From Candidatus Vicinibacter proximus (GTDB taxonomy: Bacteria > Bacteroidota > Bacteroidia > Chitinophagales > Saprospiraceae), in contig JADJOE010000001.1 in assembly GCA_016713905.1 (NCBI GenBank), forward strand, positions 807,001-871,000: a stretch of 64,000 bases of DNA, written 5' to 3'. Of the stretch, positions 51,126-60,236 are shown piece by piece. The notes beneath the pieces are model-generated. The model saw nothing but the letters and a program-made list of their open reading frames with translations, was not told the DNA's origin and did not search any database. The position numbers and the translations under genes were made by a program. Within the stretch, counting starts at the first letter, position 1, and each line of letters opens with the position of its first letter.

Positions 51126-53315
51126 TTATTTCTTATAAGCATTCTGATAGCTGCGGATGAGTTCGATGGGATTGTTCAACACATCGCTGAGGGCTGTGAT
51201 GAAAGCATCTTTTTTTACCTTGGACATGGCATATTGAAGGGGTTCGACTTCATCCGGGATGTATTCGAAACTGCAAGCGGGATTATAGGATTTTATGCCT
51301 TCGATGAGTAAATCGACTATGGCTTGAGGCTTTCTTCCTCGATGAAATTTTGCCTGATGGATGATGATGTGATCAAACATTTCTGCAGAGATATAGCCCA
51401 GTTTTATAATGGATTCATCCGGGCGATCACCGGTGCCTGTTATGATGCCAATGTGGTAGGGTGAATTTATGGTTTTGAGAAAATCCCGAATGCCACTAAA
51501 CCCTTCCGGATTGTGCGCAAAATCAACCATCACCTTAAAATCAGGAAAATCGAAAATATTCAATCTTCCCGGTGTTTGTTCGGCAGATGCGTGGAAGGTC
51601 TTAAGGCCTGATGCGATCTGATCTTTTGTAAAACCAGCTACGTAACACGCGAGACTGGCCGCAAGCGCATTGGCCACCATGAATCCAACCCTCCCACCAA
51701 AGGTAAGCGGAATATCTTCTACATGAATGATGGAAACGGCTTCCGTGTTTTTCACTATTTTAATCAAACCGTCTTCGACATAAGCAGCCGTTTTGCCTTT
51801 GCTGAGGTGTTCGGTAAGTGCAGGATTATTTTTATCCAGACTGAAATAGGCGACTTCGTTTTTTGATTGTTGACCGATGTGGTAAGTATATTCATTTTCT
51901 GCATTCAATACTGCCCAGCCTCCCGGTTTGACTGCATCCACTACCAACCCCTTGACTTTGGCTAATTCGTCTAAGGTGTGAATATCTGAAAGCCCCAGAT
52001 GGTCAGCAGTAACATTGGTGATCACGGCAATGTCGCATTGGCTAAAAGCCAGTCCTGCCCTCAACAAACCGCCACGGGCTGTTTCCAGAACTGCATAAGC
52101 AACTGACGAATCTCTCAGCACCATACCAGCACTCCCGGGACCGGTGTTGTCACCTTTTTCTACCAACACCCCATTCACATACACGCCATCGCTGGTTGTA
52201 AATCCGGTGCGCGTCCCTGTTTGTTCGATGATGTGTGCAATGAGTCTGGTGGTGGTGGTTTTCCCGTTAGTTCCGGTGACTGAAATGATGGGTATTCGGA
52301 AAGGAGTGCCCGGTGGAAAAAGTCCATTGAGATAAAGGCCTGCGATTTCCTGACTTTGTGCGGCAGATCCCTGGGAAAAAAATTCAAGGTCTGGCGTGAT
52401 GTTGACATCAGCCACTTGCAAATTTGGGTCGTTCAGGTTTTCGCCCTGCATCCAGATTTCCAAGTCCGGAATATTCAAAATGTGGCTGATTCTTTCCAGA
52501 CGAAAAACGGTGGATTCATTCGGTGTTTGTTGGGTAGAAGTTCCGTCGCTGATGATTACTTTAGCAAATTCATGATTCAGGATGAGCACCCTGAAGCCAA
52601 TGAAAAGTTCTCTGGAGGCAATGGCTTTTCGGGAGAATGGTATCGAGGCTTCGTACAACAATTCCATCATGGAATCTCGGTCGGATGCCATTCGTGATGC
52701 CACTGCGTTGGTATGGGAATTTAAGCTATTGTATAAGGTCTTTTGAAATTTTCCGTATCCCAACAGAAAATACTCATTACCGAATAATCGCTGTGCGGGA
52801 ATTCCTCTGGAGGCTGCAACATCCAGGATCATTTTTATGCCGGGTGAAATGGCATTGGCTGATTTAATATTTTCAATTTTCTCGATGTATGCTTCCAGTC
52901 CGAGTTGTTGACCATTTAAAAAAGATTGAAGGATGTCAAAGCTGGCTTGAGCTGCAGCTTTACCGGCTTCTTCCTCTTTGTATTCAAAAATAACCCCATA
53001 GGTGCCCGGATAAATGGTCTTCAATATTTTAAGAAAATGGACGTGGAGTCCACTTTTATTTTGCAACTCCAGGGCTAATCGTCCGGCGGTTTTTGCCAAA
53101 AGATCCAACTGGGGCGTTGGGTCTGAAATTTGATTTTCGATGATGAGTGCCATCTCTTCCTCCGGAATCAGCGGTAAGTTTTTAAGCATGAGTTCCAGAT
53201 CGTCCGCATTGAGGAGGTTTTCCTCTGAAAGGTCAAGTCTCAGATTGATGAGTTGGTAGGGATTGAAGCTGTGAACGTTGGGTCCGCGGAGGGCCTGGAT
53301 GCTGATTATTTTCAT
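51126..53315 (-). CDS. Cyanophycin-synthetase-like Mur ligase with reduced ATP-grasp region
   Basis: 729 residues, against about 870 for typical CphA. The N-terminal domain (IISIQALRGPNVHSFNPYQLI) and the start of the central domain are recognisable, ending with GYGKFQKTLYNSLNSHTNAVAS ... SDRDSMMELLYEASIPFSRKAIAS. The rest of the ATP-grasp domain (the KPLDGNHGRGV-type nucleotide site) is missing. The C-terminal Mur ligase domain is complete: SVTGTNGKTTTTR (P-loop Lys352), VLETARGGLLRAGL, ITNVTADHLGL and VDFAHNPEGF. CphA adds Asp with the ATP-grasp site and Arg with the Mur site; this protein keeps only the second. Substrate unknown. Single gene, no cyanophycinase nearby. Confidence 0.85.
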   Translation of the reverse strand: MKIISIQALRGPNVHSFNPYQLINLRLDLSEENLLNADDLELMLKNLPLIPEEEMALIIENQISDPTPQLDLLAKTAGRLALELQNKSGLHVHFLKILKTIYPGTYGVIFEYKEEEAGKAAAQASFDILQSFLNGQQLGLEAYIEKIENIKSANAISPGIKMILDVAASRGIPAQRLFGNEYFLLGYGKFQKTLYNSLNSHTNAVASRMASDRDSMMELLYEASIPFSRKAIASRELFIGFRVLILNHEFAKVIISDGTSTQQTPNESTVFRLERISHILNIPDLEIWMQGENLNDPNLQVADVNITPDLEFFSQGSAAQSQEIAGLYLNGLFPPGTPFRIPIISVTGTNGKTTTTRLIAHIIEQTGTRTGFTTSDGVYVNGVLVEKGDNTGPGSAGMVLRDSSVAYAVLETARGGLLRAGLAFSQCDIAVITNVTADHLGLSDIHTLDELAKVKGLVVDAVKPGGWAVLNAENEYTYHIGQQSKNEVAYFSLDKNNPALTEHLSKGKTAAYVEDGLIKIVKNTEAVSIIHVEDIPLTFGGRVGFMVANALAASLACYVAGFTKDQIASGLKTFHASAEQTPGRLNIFDFPDFKVMVDFAHNPEGFSGIRDFLKTINSPYHIGIITGTGDRPDESIIKLGYISAEMFDHIIIHQAKFHRGRKPQAIVDLLIEGIKSYNPACSFEYIPDEVEPLQYAMSKVKKDAFITALSDVLNNPIELIRSYQNAYKK

Positions 53316-53553
53316 GGAGACCTAAGAATTTTTATCGAGGTCTTAAAGGTATGGATTATTTGGAAAAGTGCATTTTTGATTTGTATAAAAGGAGATGAGT
53401 TATCTGATGGGATAGAGGTCAAATTGGATTGCCAGCTACTTGAAGTCTGTGTACGAGCGGAGCGAGATCGCTTGTAATATTTTTTTATGTTCTGTACCTC
53501 AGGCATGATAATAGAACTATATTTATTCTGGCTTAGCTTTTCAAACGACCAAA

Positions 53554-54735
53554 ATGAAAGACCGGATTGAATCCATTGACGTACTCAGGGGACTTGCCAT
53601 GGCCATCATGGCACTGGATCATGTGCGAGACTATTTTCACCTTACTGCCAACACGGATGATCCCCTGAATCTGAATACGACGACGGTGGCACTTTTTTTC
53701 ACCCGATGGATCACCCATTTTTGTGCACCGGTATTTGTATTTCTCTCCGGAACTTCCATTTATTTACAATCACTCCGGAAGACGAAAAAGGAATTGAGTT
53801 TGTTTCTTATTAAAAGAGGTTTGTGGTTGATTTTTCTGGAGGTTGTGGTCGTCAGTTTTGGTTGGTCATTTAACCCCGCCTATCATGGTATATTTTTGCA
53901 GGTAATCTGGGCAATTGGAATCAGTATGGTTGTGCTGGGTCTGCTGATTAATTTACCATTTAATGCAATTTTTGTCTTAGGAGCATTGATTGTGCTTGGA
54001 CACAATGGATTGGATTATTTAGAGTCCGCAGAAGGCTTTCAGGCCGGATTTTTTTGGAACCTATTTCATCACGGATTTTTTACCCCCTATTTTCTTGATG
54101 GAGATCATTATGTTTTAATCATCTATGCTTTTGTTCCCTGGACAGGATTGATGATGCTGGGCTATTGTTTTGGGAAATATTTCAGTTCCTTTTCGGAACC
54201 ATCCATCCGGCGGAAGAAAATATTTGGTCTGGGTATTTTGTTGATTGGATTATTTGTATTGCTTCGTGGGATCAATCAATATGGAGATCCTCATCCATGG
54301 TCCTACCAGGATGATGAAGTTAAAAGTTTTTTGTCTTTTATCAATGTCAACAAATATCCTGCATCTCTGATGTTCATGAGTCTGATGATCGGATTGGGGA
54401 TGATGGTACTGGCCTGGGTGGAGTCGGTAAAAAATATATTTACCGATTTTCTCAAGACAATTGGGCGTGTATCATTATTCTATTATTTGGTGCACATTTA
54501 TCTCATTCACCTATTATCCACGATTAGTTTTTTTATGCGCGGCCATACGTTTGCGGAAGGCTATAATAAAGAATCTCACTTTCCATTTTATTTTTTGGTG
54601 CAGGGCGAAGGATATGGTTTGCCGGTGGTATATGGAGTGTGGATATTGGTATTGATCCTACTTTATCCGTTGTGCAAATGGTACGATCGGTATAAGACCG
54701 CACACAAAGAAAAATGGTGGTTGAGTTATTTGTAG
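53554..54735 (+). CDS. DUF1624 / HGSNAT-like membrane acyltransferase-type protein
   Basis: A 393-residue polytopic inner-membrane protein. The N-terminus RIESIDVLRGLAMAIMALDHVRDYFHL has the RG-xxMxxMxxDH signature of the DUF1624/heparan-alpha-glucosaminide N-acetyltransferase group, which moves acetyl groups across membranes onto sugars. About ten hydrophobic segments follow, with HFCAPVFVFLSG and FYYLVHIYLIHL also typical. Substrate unknown; cell-envelope glycan modification is inferred. Confidence 0.88.
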   Translation: MKDRIESIDVLRGLAMAIMALDHVRDYFHLTANTDDPLNLNTTTVALFFTRWITHFCAPVFVFLSGTSIYLQSLRKTKKELSLFLIKRGLWLIFLEVVVVSFGWSFNPAYHGIFLQVIWAIGISMVVLGLLINLPFNAIFVLGALIVLGHNGLDYLESAEGFQAGFFWNLFHHGFFTPYFLDGDHYVLIIYAFVPWTGLMMLGYCFGKYFSSFSEPSIRRKKIFGLGILLIGLFVLLRGINQYGDPHPWSYQDDEVKSFLSFINVNKYPASLMFMSLMIGLGMMVLAWVESVKNIFTDFLKTIGRVSLFYYLVHIYLIHLLSTISFFMRGHTFAEGYNKESHFPFYFLVQGEGYGLPVVYGVWILVLILLYPLCKWYDRYKTAHKEKWWLSYL

Positions 54736-54797
54736 TGACTTTTATCTGCAGTAATATCAAGTTGATTTCCGATTTGAATTTGAATTAAATTTTGAGG

Positions 54798-56504
54798 ATG
54801 AATGTACAATCAAATTTTTTAGGCTTATTTTTTCTTCTGCTTATAGCGCAATTTGTGAATGCACAGAACTGGAGCACCTATGGAGGAGGCAGCAACAGAA
54901 ATGCGCTCAGCAGCATGACAGGTCCCAGTGAGATAGGTACAACATTATGGAATGTGGCCAGTGGAAATCAAACCACTCTTGCGCAAGCCATTTATTCATT
55001 TGGCGATCGGTTTGTTACCAGCCGCATTAAATTCAGTCCGTATTCCGGACTCATCGAATGCAGAAGAATTTCAAATGGGGTGTTGTTGTGGACATCTCCT
55101 AATATTAGAAGTACTTCTATCCTTTATGCCATAGGTTTCACAGAAGATGCGGTATATGCTCATGACTACAACAACGACAGTCTTTATGCACTCAGTCCGG
55201 AAAATGGATTGATTAAATGGAGAGGAAAGGTGAAGTCACAAACCTTTGGTGCGTATCCGGGTGTAGTGTATAGTTGTGATGGAGATTTAATACTGAATGC
55301 ACCGGTTGCTTCAGGTAATTTTACCATGAGGGTGGATAAGCATAATGGTCAAGTAAAATGGTTTAACAAAGAATTGATTGCCATTGGACCTGCAGTTGGA
55401 TTGGCTGCTTCCAGAACAACGGTGTATAGGATCACAGGAGGAATTACCATTCCCATACGACTCACTGCCATAGATATTGAAACCGGTAAAACAAAGTATT
55501 CATCCGCGCCTATACCCGGCGACGGAGATCAGGAAAATCCTATCATGATCGGAAGTGATGGTACGATTTATTTTTGGCGCGATGGCGGATCATTTTATGC
55601 TTATGAAGATACCGGAAGTGATTTTGTAAAGAAGTGGGAGTACATGCCACAGGTCACTACCGGTGTAGCACTTAGCGGAAATATGGCAGAGGCCATGGAT
55701 GGAAATATTTATATTTTTGACAATGGTTATTTAAAAAAAATCAGTCATTCATCCGGAGAAGTTTTGGAGGTCAGTGTGGTGGATCTTCCAAAAGGAAGCA
55801 TTTGTGTAGGGGTGGATTCAAGCGTTTATGTAAATGATCAGGAAGGAAAATATTATGCGCTCACCGAAGATCTACAAATCGTTAAATGGAATTTAAATTT
55901 ATCGGGGAATCATTATTGTGCACCTGCCATATTGCAGGAGGGAGTGATGGTTTTAGCAGGTGGTGGATTTAATATCCGTGCCTATCAGACGGCAAAAGCG
56001 CTCAGTCCTGTGGCAGATTTTCGCGCCTCTGTCAGAAGAATCAGGGCGGGAGAATCCATTGACTTTTATGATCAATCATCGTATGTACCTGAAAAATGGA
56101 ATTGGGAATTTGAAGGTGCGGAAATTGTGTTTTCAGATTTGCAAAATCCAGATGGAATTCGTTATCTCAAACCAGGAATATATAAAGTAAGTCTGCAAAC
56201 AGAAAACAGTTTAGGAAGTCACATGATTGCAAAAGATTGTTACGTAGAAGTTTTGCCAGCAACAACTGTAGCTGATGTTGACAAGAAAATGACCATTCGT
56301 TTATTTCCAAATCCAAGTCATGATGTCATTTACTTTGACCCACCTATCCAAGATGAAAGTTGCCGGATATTTTCGATGGATGGAAGAATAATCAATGAGA
56401 TGCGCATTCAACAAAACTACATGAATGTATCCATGCTTGATGCCGGCATTTATTACCTTGACTTAAAAGATTCAAGAAGTAGAATCCGATTCGTTAAATT
56501 CTGA
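54798..56504 (+). CDS. PQQ-type beta-propeller/PKD protein with T9SS sorting domain
   Basis: A secreted protein of 568 residues from the ATG at 54798 (a TTG two codons earlier is possible). Signal peptide NFLGLFFLLLIAQFVNAQ. The NWSTYGGGSNRNALS opening and blades such as YALSPENGLIKWRGKV and IDIETGKTKYSS are PQQ/quinoprotein-like propeller repeats. A PKD-like domain (ADFRASVRRIRAGESIDFYD ... KWNWEFEGA, about 405-490) and a sorting domain (LFPNPSHDVIYFDPP) follow. The last 88 codons and the 3' flank are duplicated at 58431-58723. Function unknown. Confidence 0.87.
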   Translation: MNVQSNFLGLFFLLLIAQFVNAQNWSTYGGGSNRNALSSMTGPSEIGTTLWNVASGNQTTLAQAIYSFGDRFVTSRIKFSPYSGLIECRRISNGVLLWTSPNIRSTSILYAIGFTEDAVYAHDYNNDSLYALSPENGLIKWRGKVKSQTFGAYPGVVYSCDGDLILNAPVASGNFTMRVDKHNGQVKWFNKELIAIGPAVGLAASRTTVYRITGGITIPIRLTAIDIETGKTKYSSAPIPGDGDQENPIMIGSDGTIYFWRDGGSFYAYEDTGSDFVKKWEYMPQVTTGVALSGNMAEAMDGNIYIFDNGYLKKISHSSGEVLEVSVVDLPKGSICVGVDSSVYVNDQEGKYYALTEDLQIVKWNLNLSGNHYCAPAILQEGVMVLAGGGFNIRAYQTAKALSPVADFRASVRRIRAGESIDFYDQSSYVPEKWNWEFEGAEIVFSDLQNPDGIRYLKPGIYKVSLQTENSLGSHMIAKDCYVEVLPATTVADVDKKMTIRLFPNPSHDVIYFDPPIQDESCRIFSMDGRIINEMRIQQNYMNVSMLDAGIYYLDLKDSRSRIRFVKF

Positions 56505-56532
56505 TGTTAAAAATGAGGTATGTATATTCAGG
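56239..56532 (+). repeat. 294-bp duplicated segment, original copy
   Basis: Encodes the sorting domain and 3' flank of the propeller gene; repeated in the same direction at 58431-58723. The two copies bracket the gene 56633-58237. Confidence 0.85.
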
Positions 56533-56586
56533 ACACATCTCAAATATTTGAGACAAGGAAACTCATAATTGAATAACTAAAACAAT

Positions 56587-56620
56587 ATGTTGGGGAGTAT
56601 CCTTACTCCCCAACATTTTA
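56587..56620 (+). terminator. Strong hairpin terminator
   Basis: A perfect 13-bp stem (ATGTTGGGGAGTA at 56587-56599, complement at 56604-56616, TCCT loop) ends in TTTT. It lies between the duplicated segment and the next gene. Confidence 0.75.
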
Positions 56621-56632
56621 AACGATCAAAGA

Positions 56633-58237
56633 ATGAAAGTAATATTTATAATTTTAAGTTTGACCATTGCATCTTGTACGAGCTCAGCTCAAGATCGATC
56701 ATTCTTTAATCTGACCCCAGACATTGGAGCAGTCCAAGGGCAGTGTGTATTTGGCTCCATAGAATGCGATTCTCAATATATTTATATAGTAGGTGATCAA
56801 GTCGTCAGTCAGGATACGACAGGAGGTTATAAGAAAGTCAAGCCAAATCTCACAAAATTTGATTACCAGGGTAATCTTATTCATTCTAAGCTAATAACGG
56901 AAGATGATTTCACAAAACCCTATGTTCGGCAAAATTACCCACTCTTCAAAAGAAATGATTCTATTTATTATTATAACATGTACAACTGGGATGATACAAC
57001 ACTTCAGTATCTAAAAAACTATATAGTTGCCATCAATATGAGGTCAGGAAAGATTGTGAAGAAAGTTAAAGTGGAGCAACCAGTCAGTGGTGATATTATT
57101 TTTAGTACTCATTCTGAAATGGATTACCGTTCAAATGAGTTAATTTATGTATTCAGACATATATATCCCAGACAATATACTACAGACCAATATATTTATA
57201 CTTACAATGACAGCCTGGAACAATTATCCAGAATGAAAGTAAAGAATATTCAAAGACGAATAACGATAAGATACATCTCATTCGAAGCAGGATTCTATCA
57301 TCTCATTGGAGATGAATTTGAAGTTAAAAATAATGAATTGACACACAAAGGATGGCTCATCTACCTTAAAGTGGATACATTAGGTAATGTAATAAGAGAG
57401 AATAAACTTATTACTCCCGGTAATATTTATACAAATGGAGGGTTTGCTTATACAATAATTAAAGACGAAAAAGACAGCGGCTATTATATCGGCACCAACG
57501 ATAATATTGATGTTGTAAATGACAAGTTAATACCTTATATTTTTCATGTCTCTTCGGAACTTGATACCGTCTATTGGAGGACAAGATTCCAACACCCAAT
57601 GTACCTAAAAGAAGGGAATGCTTCATTTATCTATAGAATGGCTATGCTTAATGATGAATCTGGTATGGTCATTTGTGGATCCGTTTTCACTCAAGAAGTA
57701 AATGAACCAGACTATGGTATTATATTTAAGAGTAACTTAAATGGAGATAGTCTGTGGACTCGAGATATTCAACCCTTGGGCTGGGACAGTACCAGGGCCT
57801 GGTGGATGAAAATGGAGAGTATCAGAACAACACCTTATAATACACTTATAATATGCGGAAGAGTGTCGGATGGGAGGGAAGAAGTGATTAAGGGATGGCT
57901 GCTACATCTTGACTCAGAAGGCTGTCTTGTTCCGGGTTGTGATAAAGTTGTGAATAATACAGACATTCAATCTGGCAAAGAAAAAGCTTTTGCCATATAC
58001 CCTAATCCATCAGTATCAAACCATTTGTATTTACTCTCAAGAATTGGAGATCACTCAATAGTCACTCTAGAATTAATTGACCTTTCTGGTAAAGTATTAC
58101 ATACCTCTCATTTTAATCCACAACAGGGGATCCAATATTTTATGGAAATACCAACCGACCTTCCTAATGGTGAATATATATTTAAAATTCAAGGGAAAGA
58201 GTTTCAACAAGCCGAGAAAATTGTCATTATAAGGTAA
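56633..58237 (+). CDS. T9SS-exported protein of unknown function, bracketed by a direct duplication
   Basis: 534 residues. The start MKVIFIILSLTIASCTSSAQD contains either a signal peptidase I site after SAQ or a lipobox (IASC); the sorting domain argues for the former. The body is beta-rich with DxxG turns (FDYQGNLIHSK, VDTLGNVIREN, LDSEGCLVPGCD), as in SBBP/Kelch-like propellers. The C-terminal sorting domain begins at IYPNPSVSNHLYLL. It sits exactly between two direct copies of the preceding gene's 3' end. Confidence 0.8.
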   Translation: MKVIFIILSLTIASCTSSAQDRSFFNLTPDIGAVQGQCVFGSIECDSQYIYIVGDQVVSQDTTGGYKKVKPNLTKFDYQGNLIHSKLITEDDFTKPYVRQNYPLFKRNDSIYYYNMYNWDDTTLQYLKNYIVAINMRSGKIVKKVKVEQPVSGDIIFSTHSEMDYRSNELIYVFRHIYPRQYTTDQYIYTYNDSLEQLSRMKVKNIQRRITIRYISFEAGFYHLIGDEFEVKNNELTHKGWLIYLKVDTLGNVIRENKLITPGNIYTNGGFAYTIIKDEKDSGYYIGTNDNIDVVNDKLIPYIFHVSSELDTVYWRTRFQHPMYLKEGNASFIYRMAMLNDESGMVICGSVFTQEVNEPDYGIIFKSNLNGDSLWTRDIQPLGWDSTRAWWMKMESIRTTPYNTLIICGRVSDGREEVIKGWLLHLDSEGCLVPGCDKVVNNTDIQSGKEKAFAIYPNPSVSNHLYLLSRIGDHSIVTLELIDLSGKVLHTSHFNPQQGIQYFMEIPTDLPNGEYIFKIQGKEFQQAEKIVIIR

Positions 58238-58320
58238 GGTGTTTAAATGATCTTTAGGCCAATTAGCAATAACTGGATAAACACTTAGAAGAAGAAATAG
58301 AAAGAAACTGGAATTAACAC

Positions 58321-58425
58321 AGTATTGACGATCATGCCACCAAAAAACTTACTTTTCATGATTGGCATAACGGTATAAAGTTTTCACACTTGGCTTCATC
58401 ATGATGGTGGCACGTCGTCAATACT
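58321..58425. repeat. 105-bp imperfect terminal-inverted-repeat element
   Basis: AGTATTGACGATCATGCCACC at the left (one base less counted: AGTATTGACGA plus TGCCACCA) mirrors TGGTGGCACGTCGTCAATACT at the right apart from small gaps (arms 58321-58342 and 58402-58425); inside, AAAACTT and AAGTTTT form a second pair. No coding capacity. It abuts the duplicated segment that starts at 58431. Resembles a MITE or a large palindromic repeat. Confidence 0.6.
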
Positions 58426-58430
58426 CAACC

Positions 58431-58723
58431 GTTACGTAGAAGTTTTGCAAACAACAAGTGTAACTGATTTTGAAATGAAAATGAACATTCGTTTATTTCC
58501 AAATCCAAGTCATGATTTCATTTACTTCGACCCACCTATCCAAAATGAAAGTTGCCAGATTTTTTCGATGGATAGAAAAATGATCAGTGAGATGCGTATT
58601 CAACAAAACTACCTGAATGTATACATGCTTGATGTAGGTATTTATTACCTTGACTTAAAATATTCAGTAATAGAATCCGATTCGTTAAATTCTGATGTTA
58701 AAAATGAGGTATGTATATTCAGG
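58431..58723 (+). pseudogene. Orphan T9SS sorting-domain fragment (duplicate of 56239-56532)
   Basis: Encodes LFPNPSHDFIYFDPPIQNES and on, nearly the same as the end of the 54798-56504 protein. A 1-base deletion near 58662 (ATTCAGTAAT for ATTCAAGAAGT) shifts the frame past its normal stop. There is no upstream part and no signal peptide, so it is a non-functional remnant. Confidence 0.85.
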
Positions 58724-58732
58724 CTATTTTTG

Positions 58733-59806
58733 CTATTGAAAATCAGCCTGTAAGATTTCGAGTGTAAGCCAATGAAAATCGCCTTCCTTTAATTTCCAGT
58801 TGATGTGACAGAGTGAGGGTATTCTGAAGGTGCCAAAATGTTTTTGTTCGATCACCTTCACTTCCCATTTTTCTTTTTGTGCTTCCTTTCCACCGCCATA
58901 AAATCTGTCTGCGGTAAATGAATTCAAATCACCCTTCAAATCAAATACAAAAATCCCTTCCACCTGGCCATTCGGAAATTCCAGGATGGCTTTAGCAGAA
59001 TTTGAATCCATGGCAGTCCAATGAATATTTTTATTGAGTGCAGCAGGAGGGAACCAACAAATTTCGGCCAAATATCTGATGGCAGATCCGGTATTTATTT
59101 TTGGATTGTCTTTATCATCCACGACGTTTAGGAGTCCAAGTATTTGAATCTTCATTTCACCTTTACCATCCATGAGTTTATCTCGGCCATTCATAAACAA
59201 AAAAGACATCCAGTCCACTTTTACTTTCCATATAAAGGACGGCGAGGTCAGGGATGAAAATTGTTCCGACTCGAAATTCATCCATTTTCCGTTTGGAGCA
59301 CTTCTCATTTGTCCTTTTTGGAGCGCATGAAAAATAAGATGAGCCTCGTTACCGGTAACGCCAGACCGGATCAACCATTTCTGAACTACGGGAGGCAAAT
59401 CTGAAATAGACTGATGGTTGACAAGGGATGAGTTAGTCTCTTTGAAATTTTGAATTTCTATTTCCGTATTCTTTAAGAAGGATTGATATCGATAGGCCGG
59501 CAACGCACAGATCAAAATGATGACGTTGACAACGGTTCCGAAACGTGCATCGGTCCAACTTGTGAAAATCAAAAATTGAGAAAGGAGAATACCCAAAAGT
59601 GCAACACCTGTCCACACGGGTTTATTGAGCATAAAAAGTATCGCTGCCAGTAGTAATAATATGGAAGTCAACAACCAAATCCATCCCAGGGGTTTGGAAA
59701 TTTCTTTGGTCAGTTGTGGAACTGCGGATGGATAAATGGATTTGACGAAACCCAAAAGATGAATTAGACCGTGAAACAGGATTAGGAAAAAGAAAATATA
59801 TTTCAT
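58733..59806 (-). CDS. DUF6544/DUF6920-like protein with N-terminal membrane segments
   Basis: 357 residues from the ATG at 59806 (a longer reading to 59887 overlaps the upstream gene and adds only a leader). Four hydrophobic segments (about 1-120) are followed by a soluble domain with LPPVVQKWLIRSGVTG, KGQMRSAPNGKWMNFESEQ, FMNGRDKLMDGKGEMKI and INTGSAIRYLAEICWFPPAAL, the motif set of proteins annotated DUF6544 or DUF6920. Function unknown. It follows a small membrane protein by 22 bases, so they form an operon. Confidence 0.78.
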   Translation of the reverse strand: MKYIFFFLILFHGLIHLLGFVKSIYPSAVPQLTKEISKPLGWIWLLTSILLLLAAILFMLNKPVWTGVALLGILLSQFLIFTSWTDARFGTVVNVIILICALPAYRYQSFLKNTEIEIQNFKETNSSLVNHQSISDLPPVVQKWLIRSGVTGNEAHLIFHALQKGQMRSAPNGKWMNFESEQFSSLTSPSFIWKVKVDWMSFLFMNGRDKLMDGKGEMKIQILGLLNVVDDKDNPKINTGSAIRYLAEICWFPPAALNKNIHWTAMDSNSAKAILEFPNGQVEGIFVFDLKGDLNSFTADRFYGGGKEAQKEKWEVKVIEQKHFGTFRIPSLCHINWKLKEGDFHWLTLEILQADFQ

Positions 59807-59828
59807 TGGTAGTAAAATTGAATTATGA

Positions 59829-60236
59829 TCATTTGGGCCTTGTGTTATGATAAAGGACCCAAGAATAAACCATGATTTTAATTCCAAACAGCAGGAAAAT
59901 CAACTGGATCAAAGAGTGATATCCCACCATCCAAATCTGCACCACCATCCAGATAAATAAAATCAGGCCTTGTGCAGCTACCAGAATGGGTGAGATGTTA
60001 GAAGTTAAAATGATGGTTATAAAAATACAGGATGAAAAAAGCCCGATGCATACAAACAGGATCAATCCCGGATAAAAAAAATCAACAAACGGGGCGTCTT
60101 TCAAAAGACTGATGGGCATTTCCAAAATGGATCCATCGGGGGCTATCATCAAAGACAATCCACCGGCAATGGCTCCCAAAGCAAGGACCAGTGCGCTGAG
60201 CATAATTAACCGCAATAATAATTTTGTTTCCAACAT
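59829..60236 (-). CDS. Small integral membrane protein of unknown function
   Basis: 135 residues with four hydrophobic segments (LIMLSALVLALGAIAGGLSL; FFYPGLILFVCIGLFSSCI; ILVAAQGLILFIWMVVQIW; LIQLIFLLFGIKIMVYSW). Resembles small four-helix membrane proteins often found beside DUF6544-type genes. First gene of the pair, 22 bases from the DUF6544-like gene. Confidence 0.75.
   Translation of the reverse strand: MLETKLLLRLIMLSALVLALGAIAGGLSLMIAPDGSILEMPISLLKDAPFVDFFYPGLILFVCIGLFSSCIFITIILTSNISPILVAAQGLILFIWMVVQIWMVGYHSLIQLIFLLFGIKIMVYSWVLYHNTRPK

Noticed and set aside
50988..51311. 107-codon open frame between the phase-variable gene and the Mur ligase
   Set aside because: Its second half lies antisense to the well-supported Mur-ligase gene.
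58445..58753. Open frame of 102 codons that could be called a small gene
   Set aside because: It is a frameshifted duplicate of the sorting domain at 56239-56532 without signal peptide or body; listed as a pseudogene.
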